A stretch of DNA of 64,000 nt from Poa pratensis (Eukaryota; Streptophyta; Magnoliopsida; Poales; Poaceae), in NCBI GenBank assembly GCA_947311845.1, contig CAMZMU010000089.1, positions 19,969,338-20,033,337 of the forward strand. Reading direction: 5' to 3'. Position 1 is the first letter of the stretch; each line of letters begins with the position of its first letter. Of the stretch, positions 46,040-57,539 are shown piece by piece. A program made the position numbers and the translations under genes. The notes below the pieces were generated by a model that was not told the origin of the DNA, did no database searches, and saw only the letters and a program-made list of their open reading frames with translations.

Positions 46040-48509
46040 TATATATAAAGGACGCAAACTTTAGCGCCCTCTCAGCGCGTCGCGCACTGTTCACGTGAAC
46101 AGTTATGAACAGTACGTGCGCACTGTAGCACCTATTTTTTTTCTGCTTCTTTTCTTGAATTTTTTTATTGCTTCGTTTATAAAGGACACAAACTTTAGCG
46201 TCCTCTCAGCTAAGGGCTGTGCATGGTTAACTGAAAACCGAGAAACCGAACTGAAAAAACCGAAACCGAACCGAAATTGTGGTTATTTTGGTTTCCGGTT
46301 AAGTTTACGGTTAGTAAAATAGCTAACCATATGCCTTGCGGTTAATACGGTTAATAACCGAAAACCGAATGGTTAACCAAAAAACCGAAATGGCTATTAA
46401 CTTTTATTATTTTACTACTTTATTAACTTTACGGGTTACTTGTAGCATGTGATTTGCTACTTGTATAGACTTTTATTAACCTTATGGGTTATTTGGTTAC
46501 TTGGATCATATGCCTATTAATTTTATAGTCTATTCCGTTATTTTATAATATATGGCCACAAAAAGAAATTGTCATTTTAAAATTCGCGTCAACTTAGGTT
46601 AATTTGGTTATTACCGAAACCGAACCGAAATTAAATGGTTATTACCGAAACCGAACTGTATTCTCGTAGAAAACCGTATTTACCGAAGTATTGAAACCGT
46701 ATAAATAAAAAAACCGTATAAACCGAACCGAATTAACCATATTAACCGAACGCGCAGCCGGACTCTCAGCGCGTCGCGCACTGTTCGCGTGAACAGATAT
46801 GAACAGTGCGCGCACCGTAGCACCTGTTTTTTTTCCGCTTCTTTTTTTTGCTTCGTTTTTTTTTGAAAAACTAAAAAACCCCGCGATTTCCAAAACATGC
46901 ATTTCCAAAACATGCATGAAATATGTGTGCGCCGATGGGTAGGTTCCACTCCTGTTATCGGCTTCGAGCTTGGTCGACTCTGACTTCTCAATTTTTATCC
47001 AACTTTGCACAAACGTTTAACGAATTCTGTCAAATTTTCGCCGATATATAAAGGACGCAAACTTTAGCGCCCTCTCAACGCGTCGCGCACTGTTCACGTG
47101 AACAGTTATGAACATTACGCGCGCACTGTAGCACCTATTTTTTTCTTGAATTTTTTTTGCTTCGTTTATAAAGGACACAAACTTTAGGGCCCTCTCAGCG
47201 CGTCGCGCACTGTTCGCGTGAACAGATATGAACAGTGCGCGCACTGTAGCACCTGTTTTTTTTTTTGCTTCTTTTTTTTGAATTTTTTTTTGCTTCGTTT
47301 TTTTTGAAAAAATAAAAAAACCCCGCGATTTCCAAAACATGCATTTCCAAAACATGCATGAAATATGTGCGCGCCGATGGGTATGTTCCACTCCCGTTAT
47401 CGGCTTCGAGCTTGGTCGACTCTGACTTCTCAATTTTTGATCCAACTTTGCACAAACGTTTAACGAATTCTGTCAAATTTTCGCCGACGAGTAGGTTTCG
47501 AGTTTTCTCGACTCCAGCTCCTCAATTTTGGATCTAACTTCGCACAAACATTTGACGAATTCTGTCAATTTTTTTGCAAAAAAGTCCCGCGTTTTCTAAA
47601 AATTATATACACGAAATATATGCGCGCCGACGAGCAGGTTCCATATTTTGTCACATTTTTTTGCAGAAAAGTCCCCGCGTTTTCCAAAAAATTATATACA
47701 CGAAAAAGTTTCGAGTTTCGTCGACTCTAACCCCCCAATTTTGGATCCAAATTCGCACAAACGTTTGACGAACTTTGTCAAATTGTTTGCAGAAAAGTCC
47801 CAGCGTTTTACAAAAATTATATACACGAAATATATGCGTGTCGATGATCAAGTTCCATCCCCGTGAACGGTTTCGCGTTCGGTCGACTCTAACTCCTCAA
47901 TTTTGGATCGAAGTTCGCACAAACATTTGACGAATTTTGTCATTTTTTGCATAAAAGCCCCCGCGCATTTTCTTGCAAAAAAGCCCCCACGTTTCCCAAA
48001 AATTATATACTTCGTCAAGATTTTTACAGAAAAGACCCCGCGTTTTCCAAAAAATATATACACGAAAAATACACGCGTCGACGAACAGGTTCCATCCACG
48101 TGATCGGTTCCGAGATTAGTCGACTCTAACTCCTCAATTTTGGATCCAAATTCGCACAAACGTCCGACGAATTTTGTCAAATTACAATTTCCTTTAACAT
48201 TTATCATGCCATTATAACCTTCAAACCTACACTTAAAATAAAATACAAATAATATATCCAAATTTTCCAAAAATAACAAATTTCCAAATTTCCCACACAA
48301 AAAATCCCCTGTTTGCTAAATTTACGCAAACATTAATGCATTACAGCAAATTATTAGTTGTAATATTTATGCAAACATAAATGAATTATACAAGAAACGC
48401 CACCATTTCTACTCACAAAATATATTAGTTGAACAAAACAACTTAACAAGTTATATTCACAAAAATATACACCACGGGCGCGGCGTGCCGACGCGCCGCA
48501 TTCAACTAG
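46040..48509 (+). mobile_element. Helitron unit 8 (second copy of unit 6)
   Basis: Same order of modules as unit 6, including the hAT element. The final CTAG at 48506-48509 is followed by T and by host sequence TGTTCTATGAAGCGG, matching the paralogue at 54008. Confidence 0.7.
46211..46762. mobile_element. hAT-like element, second copy
   Basis: Same 8-bp flanks CTCTCAGC (46203-46210 and 46763-46770) and same ends as 42510-43059 (here TAAGGGCTGTGCATGG). Presence in both halves shows that the insertion predates the 3.7-kb tandem duplication. Confidence 0.75.
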
Positions 48510-48563
48510 TGTTCTATGAAGCGGCCGATTGATGGTAATGTACTCCAGCCCGAGCGTACTGAA

Positions 48564-49901
48564 ACGACGAAACAGCCTTACGTCCCGCTATATTAATATA
48601 GCAACCACACGATACAACTTCGAAACTGCTGCTGGGGCCAAAACAGCACAATCAAGACCAAAAGAAAAAAACAGAGAAGAAAAAAGAAAACAAAGCCCAC
48701 TTTGGCGGATCGATGAAAACGAAGATGACTCTCAACCGTTGCACCCTCCGAGAATTCCCACCACGATCCTAGCACTCCGCATTGCCGCATACCAAGCAAC
48801 ACCTCTAAGAAGAAAAGCAACGATGACGACGCTGCAGCCGGACTAGTCCTAGGGTTTCCCCCGTGCGCTATGGGAAGTGGGGAGGGGGTACACCTGACGC
48901 CCTTCAGGAAGGAACGGCGACACTCATAAGCGTCACCGCGTCGGTGCCAAGATGACAGGGATTTCTCCCCACCCCCAAAGAACCACATCTCCAGACAATC
49001 CGTAGCGCTACACCAATCTTGCCGCCCACCAACATGCGCCACCTCGGTCTTGAAGTCACCATCGTCATCTCTCCATGGCAAACACGGCGAGGCCGGACTG
49101 GACTGAGAAACAGCAGTAGACAACGGGCGGCGGAACCACAACCACGCGGGAGGGAACAACCTCCACCGCCATAAGCGGTAGCCGACCGGACACGGTGACA
49201 AGAGCACACCAGACCATTGGAGCCGGAGGGCGACGGCAGCACGGCCACCTGGAGGACGTCCTCCACCGCCACCTGCGGGTGCCGACCGGACGCGGTAGCA
49301 AGGACACACCAGGCCGGGCCTGCCCGGCCGGGCCCGTAAACTCCCCGCCACTACACTGCTGCATGTAGGCCACGCCGCTGCTACCCTCGTGTTCAACACC
49401 ATATGTCCGGCCGGATCCGGACGGGCCCGTGAAGCTCCCGCCATCGCGTTGCAGCAAGGGCGGTGTCGTCGTCGCCACCCATGTCACGCACTGCTCGAAG
49501 TCAATCCGAAGGCAGCGAGATCACGCCCGACCCGCCTTGACCCAGATCGGGCCCAAAGGGCCCAAATTTGGGCCTACAGGGCTTCAGCCGAGCGCTCCAT
49601 GGCCACCATCGCCACCAACGGTGGCAACCACCGCTGCGAGCACCACCCGCATGGCCGCAGGTCACCCCGCCGCCGCACAGACCGCCGCCGCCTAGGAGCT
49701 CCGCCCGGTTTCGCGCCGCCCCGCGCGCGGACGCCACCACGAGGGTAGAGGCAGGGGCCGGCGCCGCCCGGGCCTAGCCCGGCGACGGCGGAGGGGGAGG
49801 AGTAGAGGAAGGGGCTAGAGGCGGGGGGCCGGCGGCGTGGCCCAGTTGCCCGCGCGGGGACGGCCAGGTCGCGAGAGCTCTCTCTGCGTTTTCTTCAGTT
49901 C
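48564..49901 (-). mobile_element. GC-rich non-LTR (LINE-like) element, copy C
   Basis: A 1.34-kb element in minus orientation between direct repeats GCGTACTGAA (48554-48563 and 49902-49911). The paralogous empty site with a single GCGTACTGAAGCGAACTGCC is at 54056-54075, proving the insertion. The minus-strand 3' end includes TATTAATATAGCGGGACG, a LINE-like terminus. Related to copies A and B through the GC-rich block with CCGGCGG and GGTAGCCGACCGG-type repeats (49080-49330). No reverse transcriptase seen. Confidence 0.65.
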
Positions 49902-49927
49902 GCGTACTGAAGCGAACTACCGCTAAT

Positions 49928-51231
49928 CCTTTAAGAATACTAACCTCTCTAGAATCTTTACATTCTCCTTGCTCCACATGTCCTCCAATAGAGTATTGAC
50001 ACTATCTCATGGTGAACCCCACTCACCTCTCACTTTATAGTCATATCTCTCAAAATATTAAATTCAAGTCTGAAAAGCCCACAGTGGACCCCACTCATCT
50101 CTCATTTTATAGTTCACAACTCTCAAATATTAAAATTGTTTTAAAAAATATTGGATATATACACATGTTTTGTACGTATATGCCAAACTTCCGGTGAAAA
50201 AATTATATTCTCAGCTACAAAAAAAAAAAATTGTGTCCGTGAAAAGAAAAAATAGCTCCATTTTACTCTCAAAATTTCTCTTTTTGTGTAGCCCAAAATA
50301 CAAAATATGTTGTTTACAAAACTTTTGGAGTATATACATCACATACATTGTATTCTTTTCAAAAATATTAAAACCTAGACATGTAGTTTTGATTTTAAAA
50401 AAAAAGAGATACGATGAGTTCGGAGCTATTGGCACTTTCTGACAACCCTTATCCTTTCTCTGCCGCCAGCACCCACCATAGCGTCGCGTAAACTGTGCCA
50501 CGTGCTACCGTTTCTCGCCCTCCGCTTACTCGAGCCGTATTCTACCAAAACAGCCATTTCAATGCAAAAAAAATTCGTCTCTTCGCACACACATTTGGCT
50601 GTGTCAAGCCCCCACAACTAGAAGGCATCTCCATCCCCCGACTTAACTCGATGCAGTTAATTTAATTATGACAGGACATAATTACGCCAACTGTTACTGA
50701 TTTTAGGATAATTTATGTTAGAAAAGTCTACTTGATTTTTTTATAATCAAGTGAATGATCTTGATTGTAGGACCTCAATGGCTAATCAAATCTTGGCTAA
50801 TCTTTCTCTCGAATGTGCTTCATCATATCTTAATTGTCTAGAAATTGTCAGAACTTTGTTCAAATCCTTTTTTGTTAAAAATTCTTTATGGAACCATGTA
50901 CGCAATTTAACTTTCATTACATTTCATCATTGTGATCATATCCTCTAACTGACTATATGAAGAATTTAAGTTTTTTTATGTGGGGTCATGTTCTCTCTGT
51001 TGAGTGGTGTACTCCTAAACTTGCTACAACTGACATAATTGTGTTCCCTTCTCTACTTTTCTATTTATGTGAGGGTGGCTGGGTGATCGTGTTGCAAAAG
51101 AGTGAGCCAGTGGTAATATTTTCTCCATTATTGCTAATATTTTTTTAAAATATTTAACTATTTTTTTTATTGATTTATCTATCATCGGTTGTATCAGAGT
51201 GGATGTGGCAACGCGCGTCTTTTCCTTCTAG
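49928..51231. other. Unidentified 1.3-kb insertion
   Basis: Copy 2 of the segmental duplication is continuous (CCGCTAAT then TAATCCACATCGCAG), whereas copy 1 has 1.3 kb of extra AT-rich DNA between the same points. It contains two related stretches (ACCCCACTCACCTCTCACTT near 50020 and ACCCCACTCATCTCTCATTT near 50090). I see no clear inverted repeat, LTR or ORF. Confidence 0.45.
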
Positions 51232-51499
51232 TTAATCCATATTGCAGATAGTCAACCAACTGTACCACTGGCGCTAAGCACAGATATTTAGTTGCCACGG
51301 CGACATGCGCTTATCTGTTGCTCCCATAAATTTAGTGTATATTTTTTGTTGATCGATCAAGTGGCTATAATGTCTATAATCCCAAAGCCAGCTAGGTGCT
51401 TTACCTTTGTACCTATCTGAAGTACGGAGAGCAAATCTTAATGAAGTAAAACACATGAGTTGGAGAGAGGTACACAAGTTGGATTTTGAAATAGTTTTA

Positions 51500-52518
51500 G
51501 AGCATCTCCATCGCGCCTAGGCAATGGGTTTCAGGCACAAAACGGCTCCAACGGCGCCCCTCATCGACCCGGGCGGCCTGATAAAATGTTTGTCATCCCC
51601 GTGTCTGTACTCAACTTTCGGAGCCGGCTCGGGCCCGCTATCCACGTTCAGACAAGCCCTCCGACGGATGGGTCCAACGTGTCATAAACACGCGGGGAGG
51701 CTGACTGTCGGTCAACTTAGATTAATGGCGCCACCACCTCGTCGTTTTCCTAGGAGGGCGTCTATTGTCAACATAACACCAGTATTAGCTCAATCACTTG
51801 TGTCTCGCCCACTTTGGCTGCCTTTATATGCCACGACCAACGCTTGTGCCAGCCATCTAGCCCCTCTTACCCCACCCTCTACCCCCCTCCCACACCACAT
51901 CGGCATTCTTTCTCGCTCTCTCTCCCGCCAATGACCGACACACATGGCGCACAACGACGAGGCCGGTGGATCTGCCTCTGAGTCATACCGTGGATAAAAC
52001 CTCACCATCGAGGAGGCGACGGTGTTCCACAGGCATGGGTTCCTCGTGGCTTCGGACTACCGTCTACCGAAGGGGTGGCGGCTGAGCTAGGGCGGCCGAG
52101 CTGCACGGACATGATGTTCCAGATGATGTAACGGCACCGGGATGCGATGGAGCCGGCGGAGAGGAACCTCCCCGCCAAAGCCATCGTGAAACGACGGTGA
52201 GTGGGTCAACCGCATTAGACGGGAGAGGGAGGACATCCTCAACATGTGGGACGGCATGGATAAGTGGACGCTCCAGTTGCGGCAGGACTGATGGCGTCAT
52301 CCCACTCTGGAGAGTGCGTCGCATGAGCGACGTCTGGGCGCACCAAATCAGAAGTGTAGTGCGCGACAGAGCGACATCATGGTGCTCCGCAAGCCGAAGC
52401 AGAGGGTGACGTGCAACGGGGCGGTGGCATCTTCATTCGCGAGGGATGCGCGCCTCAACGGAGCACCGCTAGCTAGACTCGCCTTGCGTAGGCCCAAGCC
52501 AGAGCCGTAGGAGGGCAG

Positions 52519-52549
<31 letters not shown>

Positions 52550-52636
52550 CGAACCAGACATGTCCGACAACTGATATTAATTCGACACAATTTTAGAAGT
52601 CTGAACATATTTTCAGACGGTTTAGTGGAGATGCTT
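51500..52636. mobile_element. PIF/Harbinger-like non-autonomous element 2
   Basis: A 1,137-bp insert with ends GAGCATCTCC and GGAGATGCTT, flanked by TTA (51497-51499 and 52637-52639). The paralogue at about 54421-54430 (GAAATGGTTTTTAACTTATA) is the empty site. Inside are a TATA-like TTTATATGC and a decayed coding frame from about 51944 (MAHNDEAGGSASES, then stops, then TIEEATVFHRHGFLVASDYR). It also holds a 30-base C run (52519-52548). Confidence 0.7.
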
Positions 52637-52886
52637 TTAGATATACAGCTTCAATGTGTGTCCGAGGGAAGTTTGTACTGGCGACGATCACCACCCCGTC
52701 TACCACTCCAGCATAAACATTTGTTGCTGGCGACGATCCAGGTTGGCCCCCATTGGCATGTGCACGCACGGGTGGTAGTTGTCTTGAGACTTCGAGTCCG
52801 ATTCGAATAACGTACGAAAATCTGAACATATCTAGCAAATTCATCTGAAAGATGATTGGTCCTCCGTCACATGGTGTTAGCTCGAT
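52637..52886. repeat. Segmental duplication copy 1, right piece
   Basis: Matches 54430-54720 (TCCAGCATAAACATT, GGCGACGATCCAGGT, GATTGGTCCTCCGTCACATG). Beyond GCTCGATAA the two copies diverge. Confidence 0.7.
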
Positions 52887-53643
52887 AAGCTCATAAACCT
52901 GAACGTTAATCTTTGTGGCATAAGTGGGACAAGGAAGTGTACAGAGGGAAACATATAGATTAGAGTTGAGAGAGACGAACAAAAGGAAGTGGAGAAGTTG
53001 AATTAATCTTTGAATTCATATATATATACTTTTTTATAAAATAAAACCTCACCAACTGCAATTAATATCAATCTATTTCAACATGTAAGTTATTCACGTC
53101 ACTTACTCTTTTAGCCAACAACTGTCTACATCGTCCCACTAATAATCATTACTTATCATTGTTATTTTCCTTTAGCAATCAAAATTTTCAAGTCTTACTT
53201 TTTCATCGCTCGATTGATAAGATCACTCCATTCTGCTATGTAGTTACATATTTAAATAATGTGTAAGTGGAACACCGTAATTAGTTTCGTCAGCCAAGTG
53301 AACTTTTTGCCAAGTACTTTCAATGATGAAAATCATATAACTGTTGTTCAAAATTATGTGCTCTTCTATACGTAACCCCTCCAAAAGTTTCTAAAAACAT
53401 TATGTGGCAACTTGCATGGAATCTTCATGCAAACCATTCACATCATCTGTTTTTTCAACCCGTTAATTTTACCGTATCTATATAAATAGGGTACACCCAA
53501 AACATAACGATCTTAAAATTGTAAAATGCACATACATTGCATGTCTATTAAATTTAGCCTCTTAACTGCCATGATCAACTAAATGTTGCATTTTTTGTAG
53601 ACAACTTCAAATGTTGTGTGTTTTATTAGATTTTTTAAAGATA

Positions 53644-53675
53644 TACCCGCTGCAAAGAACGGGGTATCGTTCTAG
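53644..53675 (+). mobile_element. 3' terminus of a separate Helitron
   Basis: TACCCGCTGCAAAGAACGGG forms a hairpin, followed by TATCGTTCTAG and then T. This hairpin-CTAG-T arrangement is the Helitron 3' end and differs in sequence from the array at 34284-48509. The 5' end is not located. The body probably covers part of 52990-53643, which is AT-rich and without ORFs. Confidence 0.6.
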
Positions 53676-53843
53676 TATATAATATAAGTTGTTTTTTCTA
53701 TCTACATCCCACATGATCTAGCAAAACCACACTTTAGGCGCAACAGGGTCATTTGTGTGAAAAGCAATAAAATATTTTTACCCTGTAACTGAACTTGTCA
53801 AAATCCGGTAGGTGAAACAAACTTATTCATGAAAAGGCGGACA

Positions 53844-54720
53844 AATGGAGCTAGAGTTCTGGTGGTTAGACAACAGTCCTCCGAAAGCACATTTCATGAG
53901 CATCAATTTGGACAGGTCTGATTAGGCTGAAAAGTCAGGAGACGCTTCAGCTCACGACTGGTACGGTGCTTGCTAGAAGTAGCACGATTGATGTGAGGAG
54001 ATAGGGCTTGTTCTAGCTAGCTAGCGATGGATTGATGGTGATGTACTCCGGCCAGAGCGTACTGAAGCGAACTGCCGCTAATTAATCCACATCGCAGATA
54101 GTCAACCAACTGTACCACCGGCACTAAGCACAGTAATTTAGTTGCCACGGCGACCTACGCTTATCTGTTGCTCCGTGAAAGCAGGTAGGGAGCAGCTTAA
54201 GGTGACAGTGTCTATATTTTTTGTTGCTCGATCGATCAACTGGCTAATGCCTATAATCCCAATCCAGCTAGGTGCGTGCACCTTTCTTTCGACTTATATA
54301 TCTTTTATTTCCTTCTAGAATACCACCTTTGTACCTATCTGAACGACAGAGAACAAACCTTAATGAAGTGAAGCTCAGAATGAGTTAGAGAGAAAGGTAC
54401 ACACGAGCTGGATTTTGAAATGGTTTTTAACTTATACAACTTCAACTGGTGATGGAGTCTGACGGAAGTTCATCCTGGAGGGAGGGAGCCCTCTCCCGCT
54501 CCAGCATAAACATTCGTTGTTGGCGACGATCCAGGTCGGTTGGGCCGCACTAGACTCCGCCATGCATGCGCATGTGCACGCACATACAGATGGTGGTTCT
54601 CTTGAGACTCGGGAGTTCTCATTTCAAAAAACGTACGGCAAATCTGAACGTATCTAGCGAATTCATCTCTGTAAGACGATGATTGGTCTTCCGTCACATG
54701 GTGTCAATTAGCTCGATAAA
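53844..54720. repeat. Segmental duplication copy 2 (uninterrupted)
   Basis: About 0.88 kb paralogous to the five host pieces spread over 34128-52886. It keeps the empty sites of the Helitron array (about 54007), of LINE-like copy C (54056-54065) and of Harbinger element 2 (about 54425). It carries small extra segments of its own near 54180-54205 and 54290-54320. Confidence 0.75.
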
Positions 54721-55775
54721 CCCGAGCTCGAGATCTAGGCCGCCATGGCAAAACCTCCAACTCCAAGCGACCTCTTCTCTTAGTGGAGCGACGACCCTTC
54801 CTACTCTGAGCACGAACCACATGGCGCCACCGTAGCAATGTAGCAACGCCGCCCTGCCGATTTAAGCTCCGGCGAACGAGGGAGTCAGCACGTCGGTCAC
54901 CGCGCCACAGGTGGGTGTCCCGACGACAAGGACCACAGAGGATCCCAAACTATGGTTTAAGGTTGGCCGGGGACCAGCCGGGGCATGGGGCGGGCAAGGT
55001 CGGCGTCGGATTATTTATGGCGCGTCCCTTGAGCCCATCACACGGATCGGGGAGCCAGTGAACGATAACGATGGTTCTGCTGGTCCTCGCCTGTCTTCCT
55101 CTTCCAGCGTTAGATTTGGGTTTAGATTGGCTGGGATTGGGATGCCAGTGTACATAGACTAGACATTTTGGCATGGGCCTGGTCACTGGACCAACGATTA
55201 TTTATGTACGCCCGCACAGCGCAGCCATACCTGTTAGATTGCTCAACTTTTTGAGATGGAGGAGCTGAACTTGATCAAAATTTGATTCATGTACTTGTTC
55301 ACATGGATCTGAACTTACTCAAATGTATTTCTTTTCCTTCAAGGGTTGATCTGGTACCTGTAAAATTTATGTTACGTGATAACATATCTCTCTCGGAGGC
55401 ATCCAAGGCTTTTTCGACAATCTTATGGCAAGAGGCCATGGAACATGGACAGTGGATTTCGGTAGTGTTTCTAAACATGAAATAGGCAAAGCATAAAGAT
55501 GCAATAGAAATGGGTGCGCAACGCGGACAACTGAGAAACACAGAACATTTTTTACGTGAGTTGTTACATAAGAAATCCATCTAATGATTTTCCAACGCTG
55601 ACTAGATCTGTCTCGTTATAGGTACATACAATGTACTTCGCCTTGACAATACGTGTATGTCTCAAAATATGTGGCCTTTTTTTACATGAATATATGTGGC
55701 CTTAGTATATACTCCTACTGTTTATCTTTGGAATAACATCAAAATAATAAATTATGTGATTTTCTTTCATTTTAG
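54721..55775. other. Intergenic, no supported gene
   Basis: GC-rich at 54740-55180 with coding-like but stop-broken frames. A 67-codon frame at 55282-55485 (MIHVLVHMDLNLLKCIS...) is not recognised and has no promoter or partner exon that I can see. Confidence 0.4.
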
Positions 55776-55800
55776 AGCATCTCCAGCAGCAATAACCCAA
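55776..55800. mobile_element. Left end of a Harbinger-like element (right end not found)
   Basis: TTTTA then GAGCATCTCCAGCAGCAAT is the same terminal motif as in the elements at 32597 and 51500. No matching GGAGATGCTC was found downstream, so the element is truncated or its right end is diverged. Confidence 0.4.
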
Positions 55801-56395
55801 ATTTGGGTCCAGTACCCGAAAATGGGGAAAAAATAACATCTCCAACACCATATGGGTATGCAAATTGGCCTGCGTATGCTCTCACCCAATACTCAAAACG
55901 AACAATACACACGGAATAGAAATGACCCAACCGAAAACTTCCGCGCCCAAGTCACCGTCCCCCACCTCCTCCTCCTGACTCTACTCGCCAATTTGGGACA
56001 TCGAAGACATCGTGGAAGGATGCCCCGGCCTCCCCCGACCACCTAAACTTCCCGCCGCCGTACTTACCCAAATGTCTCCGCTCCATCAGGGCCGTTCCCC
56101 TCTCGTTACACGTTAGCTAGCATTTCTTGAACAAATATCATGCCGAACTTTCTAAAGACCGCATCAGCACTTTGTGACCAAATTTTAAGAACTTTGGTAT
56201 GGCCCAATAAATTTGTTGTTCTAATAACATTTCTTAGCAATTATAAATTTAATGAGGATTTTCTGCAAAATAGAAAGTTTTACTTTTACGAATGTCTCGG
56301 TGCCGGACTGACCCCACATGTTAGTATATGCACACAAAGCAAAAGCAGGTTTTTTTTTTGCTACCCACCTTCTCTTTCCTCTACCCAAACTAGTA

Positions 56396-56586
56396 CTCCC
56401 TCCTTTAAATGTAAAACTTTTTAGATTTTTTTGGCCCACATGTATCTAGACATGTTTTAGTGCAAGATTCATGTGAATGTTGCACTACAATATGTTTAGA
56501 TACATATGGACCAAAAAAAATACACACATGTATCTAGACATATTTTAGTGCAAGATTCACATACTTACATTTAGAAACAGATTTAG
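56396..56586. mobile_element. Stowaway-like MITE with internal duplication
   Basis: Left end CTCCCTCCTTTAAATGTAA after TA. The right end TTACATTTAGAAACAGATTTAG before TA is diverged. The phrase ACATGTATCTAGACAT occurs twice inside (about 56439 and 56525). Confidence 0.55.
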
Positions 56587-56589
56587 TAC

Positions 56590-57539
56590 CTATGGGTACT
56601 TTTTTTGAATATGCTCTTATTGAATCAAATAGTGCTACGTTGACCAAATTCTGCACCAAACCAAAGAAGCCCTCGAGGGTTTTACCGAAGAAGATGGCCG
56701 ATGAATGTCAGCTTCAGGTTGGCTCTAGGTTTCAACAGAAACTGCTACAGCCTCGATGGTTCCATGTACCTTTCAGCACCCATGTGACGTGCCCATGTGA
56801 CCGCCGGTGGCAACTTTGCCTCCAGTCTCTTATCCTTTTGAGGTAGGAATATGGTTTTGCGACTATGCTACTATTAGCAGGACAGCAGTGGCTGTCCGAG
56901 ATGGTATAAAGTGGAGCGCACCACACAAGAATACAAACCTTGGAGTTTGGCACATTCGCAGTCAATACAAGAACACTTTCCAACGTCACGAGTACCAATT
57001 TTATTTTCCGAGAACATGATGCTGCAACACAAAGAGACTTTGCCTAGAGAATCAAGTAACAGATTCGAATATATCCTGCCAAAACAACAATTTGCTACAT
57101 ATATAGCCATAGCTTCTGATCAATTTTAATCAACCTTGGTATGTCGGCGAAAGGTAAGAAGTGAAGCAAGACAGCATGAAAAGAAAACGATCAGACAGGA
57201 AAACACCAACAGTTATCCTTCCTTGCTTAGAATTATATGTCCATAGCGTGTTAACTGCGACAGAACAGTGACTTTCACCTCCGCAGAGACAGGAAGCATG
57301 GTAGTTAACCGACGACACAACGAAGCTCAAGCACAGGTAAAGAATATTTCGGCTGTATTCCTTCTGCAAGTCGATCTATCTTTTACAGGTTTTGAGGAAC
57401 TTTTCACTCTCTAGCAGACGTTACAACATTCCCCTGACCAAGTTTTGCCCCCTTTGAAAAAACTAGGAACAGAATCGGAACTATCCTCTTTGTGGTTTCC
57501 ATGGATAAATGGATGAAGGAAAGGAACTTGTGTTTGCTT
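56590..57539. other. 3' intergenic region of the DUF1640 gene
   Basis: Several short open frames on both strands (for example 56732-56998) show no recognisable domain and no splice continuity. I regard the region as non-coding, including the 3' UTR of the minus-strand gene. Confidence 0.4.

Larger units (their letters stand above)
34284..48509 (+). mobile_element. Tandem Helitron array (eight 3' termini)
   Basis: The array starts TCACTAATAATAATA after an A (34283) and ends CTAG before a T (48510), the Helitron rule of insertion between A and T without target duplication. The empty paralogue at about 54007 confirms both borders. Eight times the sequence shows a GC-rich hairpin such as GGCGCGGCGTGCGCCGCGCC, 7-10 bp before CTAG: ends at 35660, 37599, 39658, 41120, 42338, 44819, 46039 and 48509. 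Each unit begins with a TATATAWWRAAGG-like motif, and most have a GTTCACGTGAAC palindrome soon after. There is no Rep/helicase gene, so all units are non-autonomous. Open frames here are products of repeated low-complexity sequence and not genes. Confidence 0.8.

Noticed and set aside
41679..48300. Many 60-160 codon ORFs with recurring peptides such as YIIFGKRGG
   Set aside because: They lie in tandem Helitron modules, occur on both strands, differ by frame breaks between copies and have low-complexity composition. No known domain.
55282..55485. 67-codon ORF as a gene
   Set aside because: No recognisable domain, no promoter or partner exon, AT-rich surroundings. Chance ORF or fragment.
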